Below, piece after piece: positions 1-8,308 of a stretch of 59,323 bases of DNA. The stretch comes from an uncultured Porphyromonadaceae bacterium. GTDB taxonomy: Bacteria > Bacteroidota > Bacteroidia > Bacteroidales > Paludibacteraceae. The stretch's first letter is position 1. The number at the start of each line of letters is the position of its first letter. The stretch covers positions 1-59,323 of the forward strand of contig CASEAJ010000021.1 of assembly GCA_949285425.1 (NCBI GenBank). The letters are read 5' to 3'. The translations under genes and the position numbers were made by a program. The notes under the pieces were generated by a model, which was not told the DNA's origin, made no database searches, and was given only the letters and a program-made list of their open reading frames with translations.

Positions 1-50
1 AGCTTACCGGCATGACACCCACAGAATACCGGAAACAGCACTACCGGTAA
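1..50 (+). CDS. AraC-type regulator, 3' end only
   Basis: Only the last 15 codons are in the window; the frame starts at base 3 and stops with TAA at 48-50. The end reads LTGMTPTEYRKQHYR, the usual final turn of the AraC/XylS helix-turn-helix domain (G-x-TP-x-xYR). The protein could be a plain AraC regulator or the output domain of a hybrid two-component system; the upstream part is not visible. It reads in the same direction as the large surface protein at 427 but is separated from it by a terminator. Confidence 0.6.
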   Translation, partial: LTGMTPTEYRKQHYR

Positions 51-155
51 GAAGCTGCGCGGCCTTATCCCGAATCGGGTCATGGGATTCGGGATTCCCT
101 CCCCCTCCTCCGCTTGTCTTGGATGGTCATTCATTTGCGGGTGCTTCCCGCCACA

Positions 156-221
156 TGGTATTTCCCGTGGTATTTGTCGTGGTATTTCTAAACGGCATGG
201 TATTTCTTATGGTATAAAGAA
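156..221. repeat. 12-bp tandem repeat, unit TGGTATTTCnnn
   Basis: Units begin at 156, 168, 180, 198 and 210, so the spacing is 12 bp except for one 6-bp insertion. The third base block varies, and the last unit is TGGTATAAAGAA. The final two units form the left arm and loop of the terminator at 193-240. The array is in the spacer between the AraC tail and the surface protein; I see no function for it beyond the hairpin. Confidence 0.6.
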
Positions 222-240
222 GTACCACGCCGTTTTTTTT
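193..240 (+). terminator. Rho-independent terminator
   Basis: CGGCATGGTA at 193-202 pairs with TACCACGCCG at 223-232 with one A-C mismatch, followed at once by eight T (233-240). It would end transcription of the AraC-type gene before the next promoter. Confidence 0.75.
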
Positions 241-269
241 GGTGGCAAACTCCGTTCCGACTACCTTTG
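238..269 (+). promoter_or_regulatory. Bacteroidetes-type promoter for the BspA-like gene
   Basis: TTTG at 238-241 and TACCTTTG at 262-269 are separated by 20 bp, matching the Bacteroidetes sigma consensus TTTG-N19-21-TAnnTTTG. Transcription would start near 275, leaving a leader of about 150 nt before the ATG at 427. Confidence 0.55.
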
Positions 270-426
270 ACTACGGAAAACCTCCGGTATTCGCCTTTTC
301 CAATCGCTAAGTTCGCCCCCGGGCTTCCTATATCGGCAAATTTCATCCACACATATATTATAATATGGACAAGTCGCAGGTGGAACTGCTTATTCTGTCA
401 ATTACTAACCATTTAAATAAACGTAT

Positions 427-3400
427 ATGAAAAAGAAATTTTTTCTCTTGGCAATTGCCCTCGGGTTATGGGGGCTGAATGCCAACGCACAGAGTGCAAC
501 GACCGTAGCCGCCGGCCCGTGCGGCCCGACAGGCAACGAAACCGCCGTTACTTGGCGACTCACCAGCGACAGCGTTATGACCATTTCCGGCACAGGCGCC
601 ATGCAGGGCTACAATCAACTCACCGACAGACCTTGGGACAGTCACAGCACCCGCATTAAGACCTTGGTGGTGAACGAGGGCATAACCGCTCTGGGATTAG
701 GAACGTTCATGAGGTTCGCGAACCTGACGAGCGTGACCCTGCCGAGTACGCTCACGACCATTGGAACCTCGGCGTTCAACGCATGCACCAACCTGCCGGA
801 AATAACCATTCCAGACAAGGTTACGAGCGTTGGACGCTATGCGTTCGCCAGCACGAAGCTGACGAGCATAACGTTCCCAAGCACGGTTACGAGCATTGGC
901 GACGCTGCGCTCGCCAACTGCGCCAATCTAAGGTCCGTATTTATCCTGTCGACCACGCCGCCTACCTTGGGCAGCAACACCTCTTTGGGCAGTACTGCAA
1001 GCACGCGCGTTTACGTTCTGAACTCCAGATTGGCTGACTACCAACAAGCCTGGAGCGACTTGTCGGCTACCCTGGTGGGGAACGTGGCTAACGGGGACGG
1101 AACAGACGGCGATTGGAGCTGGGTGATCGGCAGCGACAGCGTGCTCACCATTTCCGGCACGGGCGCGACGAGCGACTACACCTCCGCCAGCGGCGGCATC
1201 GTGCCTTGGTACAACCACCGCCTCAGAGTGAAAACCGCGGTGGTGGAAACGGGTATAACGGAGTTGGGCACCCACTTGTTCTACAACCACGCTAACCTGA
1301 CAAGCGTGAGCCTGCCGAGCACGCTCACGTGGATAAAGCAGTACGCGTTCCGCAATTGCTCGAAGCTCCCTGCCATATCGCTGCCCGCGAACTTGAAAAC
1401 TATAAGCATGCATGCCTTTAATGGATCCGGCGTGACGAGCATACACATTCCGGCCAGCGTTACGAACATTAACGCAGGGGCGTTTTCCGATGCCGAGAGC
1501 CTGGCCACCCTGACCGTGGCCGCGAACAACAAGGCCTACACGGCCGAGGGCAACGTGCTCTACAACAAAGACAAGACCACGCTGTACACATGGCCCGCCG
1601 GCATACCCTACGTCGAGGTGTACAAGCTGCCCGAAACGGTTACGGGGATACAAAGCGACGCCTTCCGCAACGCCAAGATAGGCTACTTGGTGCTGCACGA
1701 CGGCATGACAACCGGCTCAGTGCCCTACGGGCTCAATGTTTGCCGCCACATTCAAGGCGTAACGCTGCCCTCCAACGCCACGGCGTTAATGTCCGGCGCC
1801 TTACAAAACGCCCCCCTGCGCAGCTTAACCCTGCCGAGCAGCATAAGGAGCCTTAGCTTCAACTCCTTGGCCTACCTGACGGATCTGCGCCACCTGATTT
1901 CGCTGCCCACCACGCCGCCCACGGCACAAAGCAGCACGTTCACCAGCACGGCCAAGCGAGTTTACGTTCCGTCGGGCAGCGTGAGCGACTACCAAGCCGC
2001 CAACTACTGGGAGGACTTCGAAATAACAGGCATAGTGGCCAACGGCACTTGCGGCGACGGGCTGACATGGATCCTCGGCGCGGACAGCACGCTCATCATT
2101 TCGGGCTACGGCGCCATGGACAACTACTCGACTACCTCCATACCTTGGATCGCCAATCGCGCCGGCATAAAGCAGGTGGTTGTGGAAGACTTTGTTACAA
2201 GCATAGGGGAATACGCCTTCTACAACATGCCCAATTTATCGTCGGCCGACTTGGGCGAGCGCATACTCACCATAGGGGACAATGCCTTTGCCAACTGCTC
2301 CGGCCTGACCGAGATAACCATTCCGGCCAAGGTGGCCGCCATAGGGGCCGACGCCTTTGCCCAGACGGGCATCACCGCCATAACGGCCTTGCCCACCACG
2401 CCGCCCTCGATAGAGGAGAACACCTTTGCCGGCGTGCCCGCCGATATTGACCTGACCGTTCCGGCAGAGAGCGTGGAGGCTTACGGCAGCGCCAGGGGCT
2501 GGAGCGCCTTCGGCAACCACACCTCGATTTTGGGTCGTGGCGTTTGCGGCAACAAGGCCGAATGGCAACTCACCGACGACGGCATAATGCGCGTATACGG
2601 CTCGGGGACCATGAGCAGCTACAGCAACAACGGCATGCCTTGGAGAGACCTCCGCGACCAAATAAGAACCCTCGTGGTGGAAGAAGACATAAGCATGATT
2701 GGCAGCTACGCGTTCCAGAACTGCGACAGCCTGACCACCGTAACGCTGCCGAGCACGCTCAAGCGCATAGCCACCTCCGCGTTCCAAGACTGCGACAACC
2801 TGGACCTGACCCTGCCCGAAGGGATAACCATCATAGACATGTACGCGTTCCTGAACTGCCCCAAACTGACCGCCACGCTGCCGAGCACCCTCTTGAATTT
2901 AGGCACCCGAGCGTTTCAGGGCACCGCCGTCGCGAGCGCGCACATCCCTGCCGGCCTAACCACCATGGGCGACGCCCCCTTTGCCGACTGCCAAAACCTG
3001 ACGGCCATCACCGTAGCCGACGACAACCTGAGATATACGGCCCAAGACGGAGTGCTCTACAGCAAAGACATGACACAGCTCCGGCAATATCCCGCCGGCA
3101 AGACCGACGCGGAGTTCAAGGTGCCCGACGGGGTTACAGCCATATTGGCTCACTCCTTCTTTGGCAACGCCCACCTGAAGGCAGTGAGCCTGCCCAATGG
3201 GCTTACGACCATAAATGCCAGCGCGTTCTATAGGTGCTCGGGCCTCGAGGCCGTGAACATTCCGGAAGGCGTGACCGTCTTGAATAACTCAGTGTTCTAT
3301 GATTGCCCATCGCTGAGGAGCGTGACCCTGCCGAGCACGCTCACGAACATAAACGCGAGCGCGTTCAGCGGATGCAGCCGCATTGAGAGCATCGTGTCGC

Positions 3401-5691
3401 TGGCCGCGACGCCTCCCACCGTAGGCAACTCCAACGTGTTCTATCTCGTGTCGAAAATGGTGCCTGTCTATGTTCCCTCCGCCAACGTGGACGCCTACAA
3501 GAAAGCCAACATATGGAAAGACTTCAAGAACATCGTAGGCATACAAGGCAGCGGCGCTTGCGGCGACGGGCTCACTTGGGCGCTCGGCGCGGACAGCGTG
3601 CTCGTGATTACGGGCAGCGGCGAAATGGCCGACTACGGCGCCTCCGGCGCTTCGGCCGCCCCGTGGAACGCCCAAGCGGCCGCCATCAAGGCGATAAACC
3701 TTGGCGCGGGCGTGAGCAAGCTGGGCACCTATGCCTTTGCCGGCTGCACCAACGTGAAGGCCATGTATGCCGACGCGACCACCCCGCCGGCCATGACCGA
3801 TGCCAACAGCGTGAGCGGCCTGCCGAACGGAATGCCGGTTTACGTGCCGACGGGCAGCGTGGATGCCTACAAGGCCGCCGACAACTGGAAGAGCATGAAC
3901 ATACAGGGCATGATAGCCCACGGCAAGTGCGGCGACAACCTGACGTGGACGCTCACCGCCGCGCCCGACACCACCCTGACCATTTCCGGCACGGGAGCCA
4001 TGTGGGACGCCTCCGAAGCCAACACCAACTTCGCGCCTTGGTACGGCTACCTCAACAACATAAAGAGCATCGTGATGAACGAGGGAGTAACGACCATTGG
4101 AGCCTCCGTGTTCCGCTATTGCCAAAACATGACAAGCCTGAGCCTGCCGAGCACGCTCACGCGCATAGACGCCTACGCCTTCTTCATGTGCAGGAGCATC
4201 GAGAGCATAACCATTCCGGAGGGAGTAACGTACATTGGAGGCTTTGTGTTCAGCGACTGCCACAGCCTGAAAAACCTTGTCCTGCCGAGCGCGTGGAACA
4301 ATACCAATAGCGAAGGGGCTTTCGCCGCCTGCTACTCGCTTGAGTCGTTCGTTCTGCCCAACGACACCGCCGCCGGCGACCACCGCGTGATAGACGGCGT
4401 TTTGTTCAGCAAAGACTCCACCATATTGCGCTACTATCCCGCCGGCCGCCGCGGAACCTACAGGGTTCCCGACTACGTCAAGACTCTGTACATTAACTCG
4501 TTCCGCGCCGTGAGCGCCAGTCGCGTGGAAATCAACGACAGCGTAAGCCTCGGCTCCCATGTGTTCTACTACTGCGACAGCCTGCGCACCGTGCGCCTGC
4601 CGCACGACCTGAAAGAGCTGCGGGCAAGCACGTTCTGCTTTGCCAACTCGCTCGAGACCCTGACCATACCCGCCGGCGTGACGGAAATTGAAAACCATGC
4701 CATAAGGTGCAAGGGCCTGCGCAGCCTCGTCATGCTGCCCGCCGCCCCGCCAACCACATATCAAAACACCTTCTATGCCACGCCGAAGGATATTCCGGTT
4801 TACGTGCAGGCCTCGTCGCTCGCCGCCTACCAGGCCGCCGACTATTGGGACGAGTTCACCAACTACGTGGCCTACAAGGCCGCCGGCTTCTGCGGCTACG
4901 ACCTGCTCTGGATGGTAATGCCCGACAGCACGCTCGTCCTTTCGGGCTATGGCGACATGGATGACTTCACCGAGGCCGAGCCGGCTCCGTGGAGCAACAT
5001 GGACATCAGCCGCGTGAAGATTGGCGCGAACGTTACGGGCATTGGCCAAATGGCCTTTGCGGGCTGCACCCGCCTCGCCGCCATCGAAGTGGAAGAGGGC
5101 AACACCGCCTTCGTGGTGAAAGACAGCGTGCTCTACACCGCAGACGGCAGCACCATAGTGGCCTATCCCGCCGCCAAGCCCCAAACCAAGTTCGAGACCG
5201 GCGCCGAGGTTACGACCATCGCGTCCTACGCCTTTGCCGCCGCCACCAACCTGACCGAGCTGGAACTGACCGCCGGCGTGAGCCGGATCGGCGAAGGCGC
5301 GTTCAGCGGTTGCACCAACATTGCCACCATCGTGTCGCACCCGACCACGCCGCCCACCATCGCCGACAACACGTTCAGCGGTGTGGACAAGAGCATACCG
5401 GTTTACGTTCCGGCCAACAGCCTGACCTCCTACGAGGAAGCGGAACACTGGAAAGACTTCTTCGAGAACTTCCAACCCATACCGGGCACCGGCCTCGCCG
5501 CTGTGGAACAACTGGAAGGCGTGTATGTGGTGAACGGCCGCGTAATGGTATACGGCTACACGGGCCGGATCAGCGTCTTCGACGTGTCGGGCCGCTGCGT
5601 GCTGACCACCACCGATAGCAGCTTCGCGCTGCCGCAAGGCGCCTACCTGCTCCGCGCCGGCAACGCCGCCGCCAAGGTGCTGGTGCCGTAA
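427..5691 (+). CDS. BspA-like leucine-rich-repeat surface protein with sorting tail
   Basis: A 1754-residue secreted protein. Residues 1-22 are a signal peptide ending NANAQ. The body consists of LRR_5 (BspA/TpLRR) repeats of the form LPSTLTxIgxxAFxxCxxL. They are arranged in seven modules that each open with a G-x-CG-xxLTW..L..DS.L.ISG.GAM strand, at about residues 31, 222, 539, 704, 1043, 1166 and 1487. Modules end with a ..TTPP.... and VPxxSxxxYxxAxxW stretch. The last about 65 residues (VYVVNGRVMVYG, GRISVFDVSGR, LPQGAYLLRAG) look like a type A sorting tail of the type IX secretion pathway. BspA-like proteins bind host matrix proteins or other bacteria in species that have been tested; the ligand here is unknown. 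The gene is more GC-rich than its neighbours. The ATG is preceded by an A-rich stretch and is the only sensible start. Confidence 0.9.
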   Translation: MKKKFFLLAIALGLWGLNANAQSATTVAAGPCGPTGNETAVTWRLTSDSVMTISGTGAMQGYNQLTDRPWDSHSTRIKTLVVNEGITALGLGTFMRFANLTSVTLPSTLTTIGTSAFNACTNLPEITIPDKVTSVGRYAFASTKLTSITFPSTVTSIGDAALANCANLRSVFILSTTPPTLGSNTSLGSTASTRVYVLNSRLADYQQAWSDLSATLVGNVANGDGTDGDWSWVIGSDSVLTISGTGATSDYTSASGGIVPWYNHRLRVKTAVVETGITELGTHLFYNHANLTSVSLPSTLTWIKQYAFRNCSKLPAISLPANLKTISMHAFNGSGVTSIHIPASVTNINAGAFSDAESLATLTVAANNKAYTAEGNVLYNKDKTTLYTWPAGIPYVEVYKLPETVTGIQSDAFRNAKIGYLVLHDGMTTGSVPYGLNVCRHIQGVTLPSNATALMSGALQNAPLRSLTLPSSIRSLSFNSLAYLTDLRHLISLPTTPPTAQSSTFTSTAKRVYVPSGSVSDYQAANYWEDFEITGIVANGTCGDGLTWILGADSTLIISGYGAMDNYSTTSIPWIANRAGIKQVVVEDFVTSIGEYAFYNMPNLSSADLGERILTIGDNAFANCSGLTEITIPAKVAAIGADAFAQTGITAITALPTTPPSIEENTFAGVPADIDLTVPAESVEAYGSARGWSAFGNHTSILGRGVCGNKAEWQLTDDGIMRVYGSGTMSSYSNNGMPWRDLRDQIRTLVVEEDISMIGSYAFQNCDSLTTVTLPSTLKRIATSAFQDCDNLDLTLPEGITIIDMYAFLNCPKLTATLPSTLLNLGTRAFQGTAVASAHIPAGLTTMGDAPFADCQNLTAITVADDNLRYTAQDGVLYSKDMTQLRQYPAGKTDAEFKVPDGVTAILAHSFFGNAHLKAVSLPNGLTTINASAFYRCSGLEAVNIPEGVTVLNNSVFYDCPSLRSVTLPSTLTNINASAFSGCSRIESIVSLAATPPTVGNSNVFYLVSKMVPVYVPSANVDAYKKANIWKDFKNIVGIQGSGACGDGLTWALGADSVLVITGSGEMADYGASGASAAPWNAQAAAIKAINLGAGVSKLGTYAFAGCTNVKAMYADATTPPAMTDANSVSGLPNGMPVYVPTGSVDAYKAADNWKSMNIQGMIAHGKCGDNLTWTLTAAPDTTLTISGTGAMWDASEANTNFAPWYGYLNNIKSIVMNEGVTTIGASVFRYCQNMTSLSLPSTLTRIDAYAFFMCRSIESITIPEGVTYIGGFVFSDCHSLKNLVLPSAWNNTNSEGAFAACYSLESFVLPNDTAAGDHRVIDGVLFSKDSTILRYYPAGRRGTYRVPDYVKTLYINSFRAVSASRVEINDSVSLGSHVFYYCDSLRTVRLPHDLKELRASTFCFANSLETLTIPAGVTEIENHAIRCKGLRSLVMLPAAPPTTYQNTFYATPKDIPVYVQASSLAAYQAADYWDEFTNYVAYKAAGFCGYDLLWMVMPDSTLVLSGYGDMDDFTEAEPAPWSNMDISRVKIGANVTGIGQMAFAGCTRLAAIEVEEGNTAFVVKDSVLYTADGSTIVAYPAAKPQTKFETGAEVTTIASYAFAAATNLTELELTAGVSRIGEGAFSGCTNIATIVSHPTTPPTIADNTFSGVDKSIPVYVPANSLTSYEEAEHWKDFFENFQPIPGTGLAAVEQLEGVYVVNGRVMVYGYTGRISVFDVSGRCVLTTTDSSFALPQGAYLLRAGNAAAKVLVP

Positions 5692-5730
5692 GCGAATGAC
5701 CTCCCCTTCCTGTTAGCGGGAAGATATGGA

Positions 5731-5768
5731 ATCCCCGAAAGCGAGAGCCGCTTTCGGGGATTTTTTTT
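5731..5768 (+). terminator. Strong terminator after the BspA-like gene
   Basis: ATCCCCGAAAGCG (5731-5743) pairs perfectly with CGCTTTCGGGGAT (5749-5761) around a 5-nt loop, and eight T close it. It lies 40 bp past the stop codon. Confidence 0.92.
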
Positions 5769-5896
5769 GCGGGGGGCATACCGCAGGCAATTACGGTGCA
5801 CATCAGTTGCCGGAGCCGTCCCGCGGACGGGACAGCCATCTGTGCGCCGTCAGGTGCCTGAGGCGAGGGAGAGGAGTGAATGTCGTCGCAATATAC

Positions 5897-5938
5897 AATA
5901 GCAGAGGCTGCGCCATTCTTGACACAGCCTCTGCTATT
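5897..5938. repeat. Perfect 14-bp inverted repeat with 14-nt loop
   Basis: AATAGCAGAGGCTG at 5897-5910 is exactly complementary to CAGCCTCTGCTATT at 5925-5938. There is no T-run on either side, so it is not a standard terminator. It stands in a gene-free spacer and could be a stem-loop RNA element or a remnant of a mobile-element end. Confidence 0.6.
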
Positions 5939-6163
5939 TATCGCAACCACGCAGGTTGCCTATCGTTACGCGCCGGTCTAATGACCGATTTGGGATTATC
6001 TGGTTTAAATCAGTTGTGGCATCAATGGAGTAATTCAATTAAAGCCTTGGGCAAAATGACACTTTCTGTTACTTGGAGACCGCTTGGAAAGTTGTCACTT
6101 TCGCTCTACAGCAAGGGTTGTCTCTTTTGTGAAAAAGTTCATATTTCTCCTGCTTTGACTATA

Positions 6164-6499
6164 TCATCGCCTTCTAGTTGGTGATTTCTTGGAGTATTTA
6201 TCTTTATCTCTCCACGGAAGTTCCGAAAACGACCCACCTCCACCAGTACCGACATGAGCCTCCGCCAGTCCTCCGGCGGCAAGGGTGAAAACGGCGCCCA
6301 GCAGTTCCGCCTGCTTACCGCTTACCTGCTCCTGCGGCTCGAAGACGGCATTGACAAATTCCTCGTCCGTGATCTGACCGTTGAAATGTCTTTGGGCCAC
6401 ATCATAGTCTATCTGAAACTTGGTGTCCTCAAAAAGCTCCTCTCCGACCCGTGTCCAGATGTGGAGCGACGGATTACGATAGTTAACGTAAGTTCGATG
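6164..6499 (-). pseudogene. C-terminal gene fragment, possibly a mobilization relaxase-like protein
   Basis: Read on the minus strand from just after an in-frame TGA near 6506, a frame of about 110 codons is open and looks truly coding (NPSLHIWTRVGEELFED, DYDVAQRHFNGQITDEEF, VNAVFEPQEQV). It has a glycine-rich tail (HVGTGGGG then LPWRDKDK) and ends at 6164. It has no plausible start; the only in-frame initiator is an internal GTG. The style of the tail recalls mobilization or relaxase proteins of Bacteroides elements, but that is a guess from memory. It is best read as the stranded 3' end of a lost gene. Confidence 0.35.
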
Positions 6500-6631
6500 A
6501 ATTCAAAACAATGTAAGCTGTGTGTCAATCGTTCTCGTAATATTAATGTACGGCTTCTTTGGGAAACAACAATAAGCAGCAATTGCACTCAAAAGGTGGT
6601 GTGAAAATAAGTTTCTTTATTTCCATACAAT

Positions 6632-6814
6632 TTATTTATCCACATGGCAAACAGCCTGTCGGTTACTGAATATAGTTCGTTGATTGATTGCAATTTGGCC
6701 TTCAAAAACGTAAGCCGGAAAGTTGTGCAAAACCAACTCTTGTTTCTTCAACCCCAACCCGCCATTGACGTAAACTGTATCAATGACGGAAAACTTGCTG
6801 CTTTGCAGAGTTTA
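6632..6814 (-). pseudogene. Start-less open frame, possible gene remnant
   Basis: About 60 codons are open on the minus strand between an upstream TAA and the TAA at 6632-6634. The composition is protein-like (VIDTVYVNGG, ELVLHNFPAYVFEG) but there is no ATG. I do not recognise the family. Together with the fragment at 6164-6499 it suggests this spacer is a graveyard of deleted genes. Confidence 0.2.
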
Positions 6815-6854
6815 TATTGAACAAAGCATATTAAAACAGGAGGCGGTTCGGAAT

Positions 6855-6911
6855 ATTCAAACTGAAAACTGCGTTTTCGTTTGCTTCTCCGCTCATCTTT
6901 CACTATTTTTT
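6855..6911 (+). repeat. Promoter-like dispersed repeat, copy A
   Basis: 57 nt starting ATTCAAACTGAAAACTGCG and ending in TTTCACTATTTTTT. By eye it differs at about six positions from the reverse complement of 33900-33956 (copy C, before purB). It carries TTTG, 20 bp, then TATTTTTT, a slightly degenerate promoter. A related, shorter copy B follows at 6939-6984. Confidence 0.7.
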
Positions 6912-6938
6912 CCATAAAATAGGATGCGCTCGGCAGAA

Positions 6939-6984
6939 AATTCAAATAAATTTGATTTTCTGCGCTCGACTTTCACTATTTTTG
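6939..6984 (+). promoter_or_regulatory. Promoter for dtd, copy B of the dispersed repeat
   Basis: The segment begins with AATTCAAATAAATTTGATT and continues through CTGCGCTCGACTTTCAC. TTTG at 6951-6954 and TATTTTTG at 6977-6984 match the Bacteroidetes promoter, with a slightly long 22-bp gap. The CGCTC..CTTTCACTAT core is shared with copies A and C. The dtd ATG is 31 bp downstream. Confidence 0.6.
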
Positions 6985-7014
6985 TACGTTTGTTTATAGA
7001 AAGGGAAGGAACAC

Positions 7015-7467
7015 ATGCGAGTTTTGATTCAACGGGTAACCCAGGCCTCGGTGGCCATAGCCGGAAAAACCACGGCCTTTATCGGAGCCGGCATGCTTAT
7101 TCTGGTGGGAATAGAAGAGGCCGACGGAGCCGAAGACATAGAGTGGCTCACCGGCAAAATAGTCAACCTGCGCATCTTCGACGACGAGCAGGGGGTTATG
7201 AACCGCTCGGTGACCGACACGGGAGGCGACATACTGGTGGTAAGCCAGTTCACCCTGTATGCATCCGTGAAAAAGGGCAACCGGCCTTCGTACATACGGG
7301 CTGCCAAACCGGACATATCGGTGCCGCTGTACGAACAGTTTTGCCGCGAACTGGAACTGAAACTGGGCAAGCGCATACCTACCGGCACGTTCGGGGCCGA
7401 CATGCAGGTGTCGCTTGTCAACAATGGACCGGTAACCATTTGGATAGACAGCAAGACCAGGGAATAA
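7015..7467 (+). CDS. dtd: D-aminoacyl-tRNA deacylase
   Basis: 150 residues, full length for the DTD family. The enzyme hydrolyses D-aminoacyl-tRNA (and glycyl-tRNA(Ala)) in the cytoplasm, keeping D-amino acids out of translation. Visible motifs are the N-terminal MRVLIQRVTQASV, the SQFTLYA active-site motif near residue 78, and the cross-subunit NGPVTIWIDS Gly-Pro motif near residue 138. The start ATG follows GGAAGGAACAC. In many Bacteroides, as I recall, dtd is followed by a MazG-like gene and deoC; here those two are 28 kb away (35426 and 35821) and dtd is followed by pssA. Confidence 0.95.
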   Translation: MRVLIQRVTQASVAIAGKTTAFIGAGMLILVGIEEADGAEDIEWLTGKIVNLRIFDDEQGVMNRSVTDTGGDILVVSQFTLYASVKKGNRPSYIRAAKPDISVPLYEQFCRELELKLGKRIPTGTFGADMQVSLVNNGPVTIWIDSKTRE

Positions 7468-7576
7468 GTCTCCCACAACCCTGAAAAAATCAATGTAAAC
7501 GGAAAAAGAAACAATTCAAAACCATACTGACCCAAAGCTTTCCCCTATCGGCGGGAAAGACACGGAGGAACTTTTT

Positions 7577-8263
7577 ATGAAAAAACATATTCCTAACTTC
7601 ATCACCTCACTCAACCTGTTTTCGGGTTGTGTGGCAAGCTACCTGGGCTTTCAAGGCAACTACGGGTGGGCTTTCTTTTTCATACTGCTGTCGGCAGTGT
7701 TCGACTTTTTCGATGGCTTTTCCGCCCGGCTGCTCAAGGCCTACTCGAACATAGGCAAAGAGCTTGACTCGCTGGCCGACGTCATCAGTTTCGGTATGGC
7801 TCCAGGGGCCATGGTATTTTCCATGTTGCAACACAGCGAACTGCACATGGTGCTGCCGCTGTTCGGCTTCATCATACCGGTGTTCTCGGCCCTGCGGCTG
7901 GCCAAGTTCAACCTGGACGACCGGCAGACGACTTCGTTTCTCGGACTGCCCGTGCCGGCCAACGCCATCTTCTGGGGAGGTGCCCTTTATGCCTATCCCG
8001 AATTTTTCACGGAAGAACCCTGGGTGCTGTGCGCACTGGTGTTGCTGTTCTGCATGCTGCTGGTGTCCGAAATACCCATGTTCTCACTGAAAATAAAAGG
8101 GCTGGCATGGCGCGACAACAAAACCCAATATCTGTATCTGCTGGGGTGCATCGTGCTGCTGGCCATCATGCAGGACAGGGCCTTTGCCCCCATCATTGCA
8201 TGGTACATAGCCTTTTCGGTGGCCATGGCTTCTGTAACAGCCAAAAGAGAGCCGAAAAAATAA
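7577..8263 (+). CDS. pssA: CDP-diacylglycerol-serine O-phosphatidyltransferase
   Basis: 228 residues with several membrane spans. It transfers a phosphatidyl group from CDP-diacylglycerol to L-serine, giving phosphatidylserine, the precursor of phosphatidylethanolamine. The CDP-alcohol phosphotransferase signature is complete: DGxxAR, eight residues, G, three residues, D, three residues, D (DGFSAR ... GKELDSLAD, about residues 38-59). Its partner psd, often adjacent in relatives, is at 34711 in this window. It runs in the same direction as the ABC ATPase 45 bp downstream. Confidence 0.93.
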   Translation: MKKHIPNFITSLNLFSGCVASYLGFQGNYGWAFFFILLSAVFDFFDGFSARLLKAYSNIGKELDSLADVISFGMAPGAMVFSMLQHSELHMVLPLFGFIIPVFSALRLAKFNLDDRQTTSFLGLPVPANAIFWGGALYAYPEFFTEEPWVLCALVLLFCMLLVSEIPMFSLKIKGLAWRDNKTQYLYLLGCIVLLAIMQDRAFAPIIAWYIAFSVAMASVTAKREPKK

Positions 8264-8308
8264 TCCTGTCCTATCATCATTAAAAGCCCTTCGGGGGTGT
8301 GAGTCATC

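Larger units (their letters stand above)
5769..6854. other. Long spacer without an intact gene
   Basis: Between the surface-protein terminator and the promoter repeats before dtd there is no complete gene. It holds the inverted repeat at 5897-5938, a GTCCC/GGGAC hairpin near 5818-5834, and two decayed minus-strand frames. GC content falls from about 6000 onwards. Confidence 0.6.

Noticed and set aside
82..270. 62-codon frame with G-I-S repeats
   Set aside because: It only translates the 12-bp repeat and runs through a terminator hairpin.
3289..5637. 782-codon open frame antisense to the BspA-like gene
   Set aside because: It follows from the strong GC-biased codon use of the sense gene; its translation is low-complexity (many V, H, G, R) and has no domain or start signal.
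6254..6604. 116-codon plus-strand frame
   Set aside because: Opposite strand of the better-looking coding fragment at 6164-6499; no domain seen.
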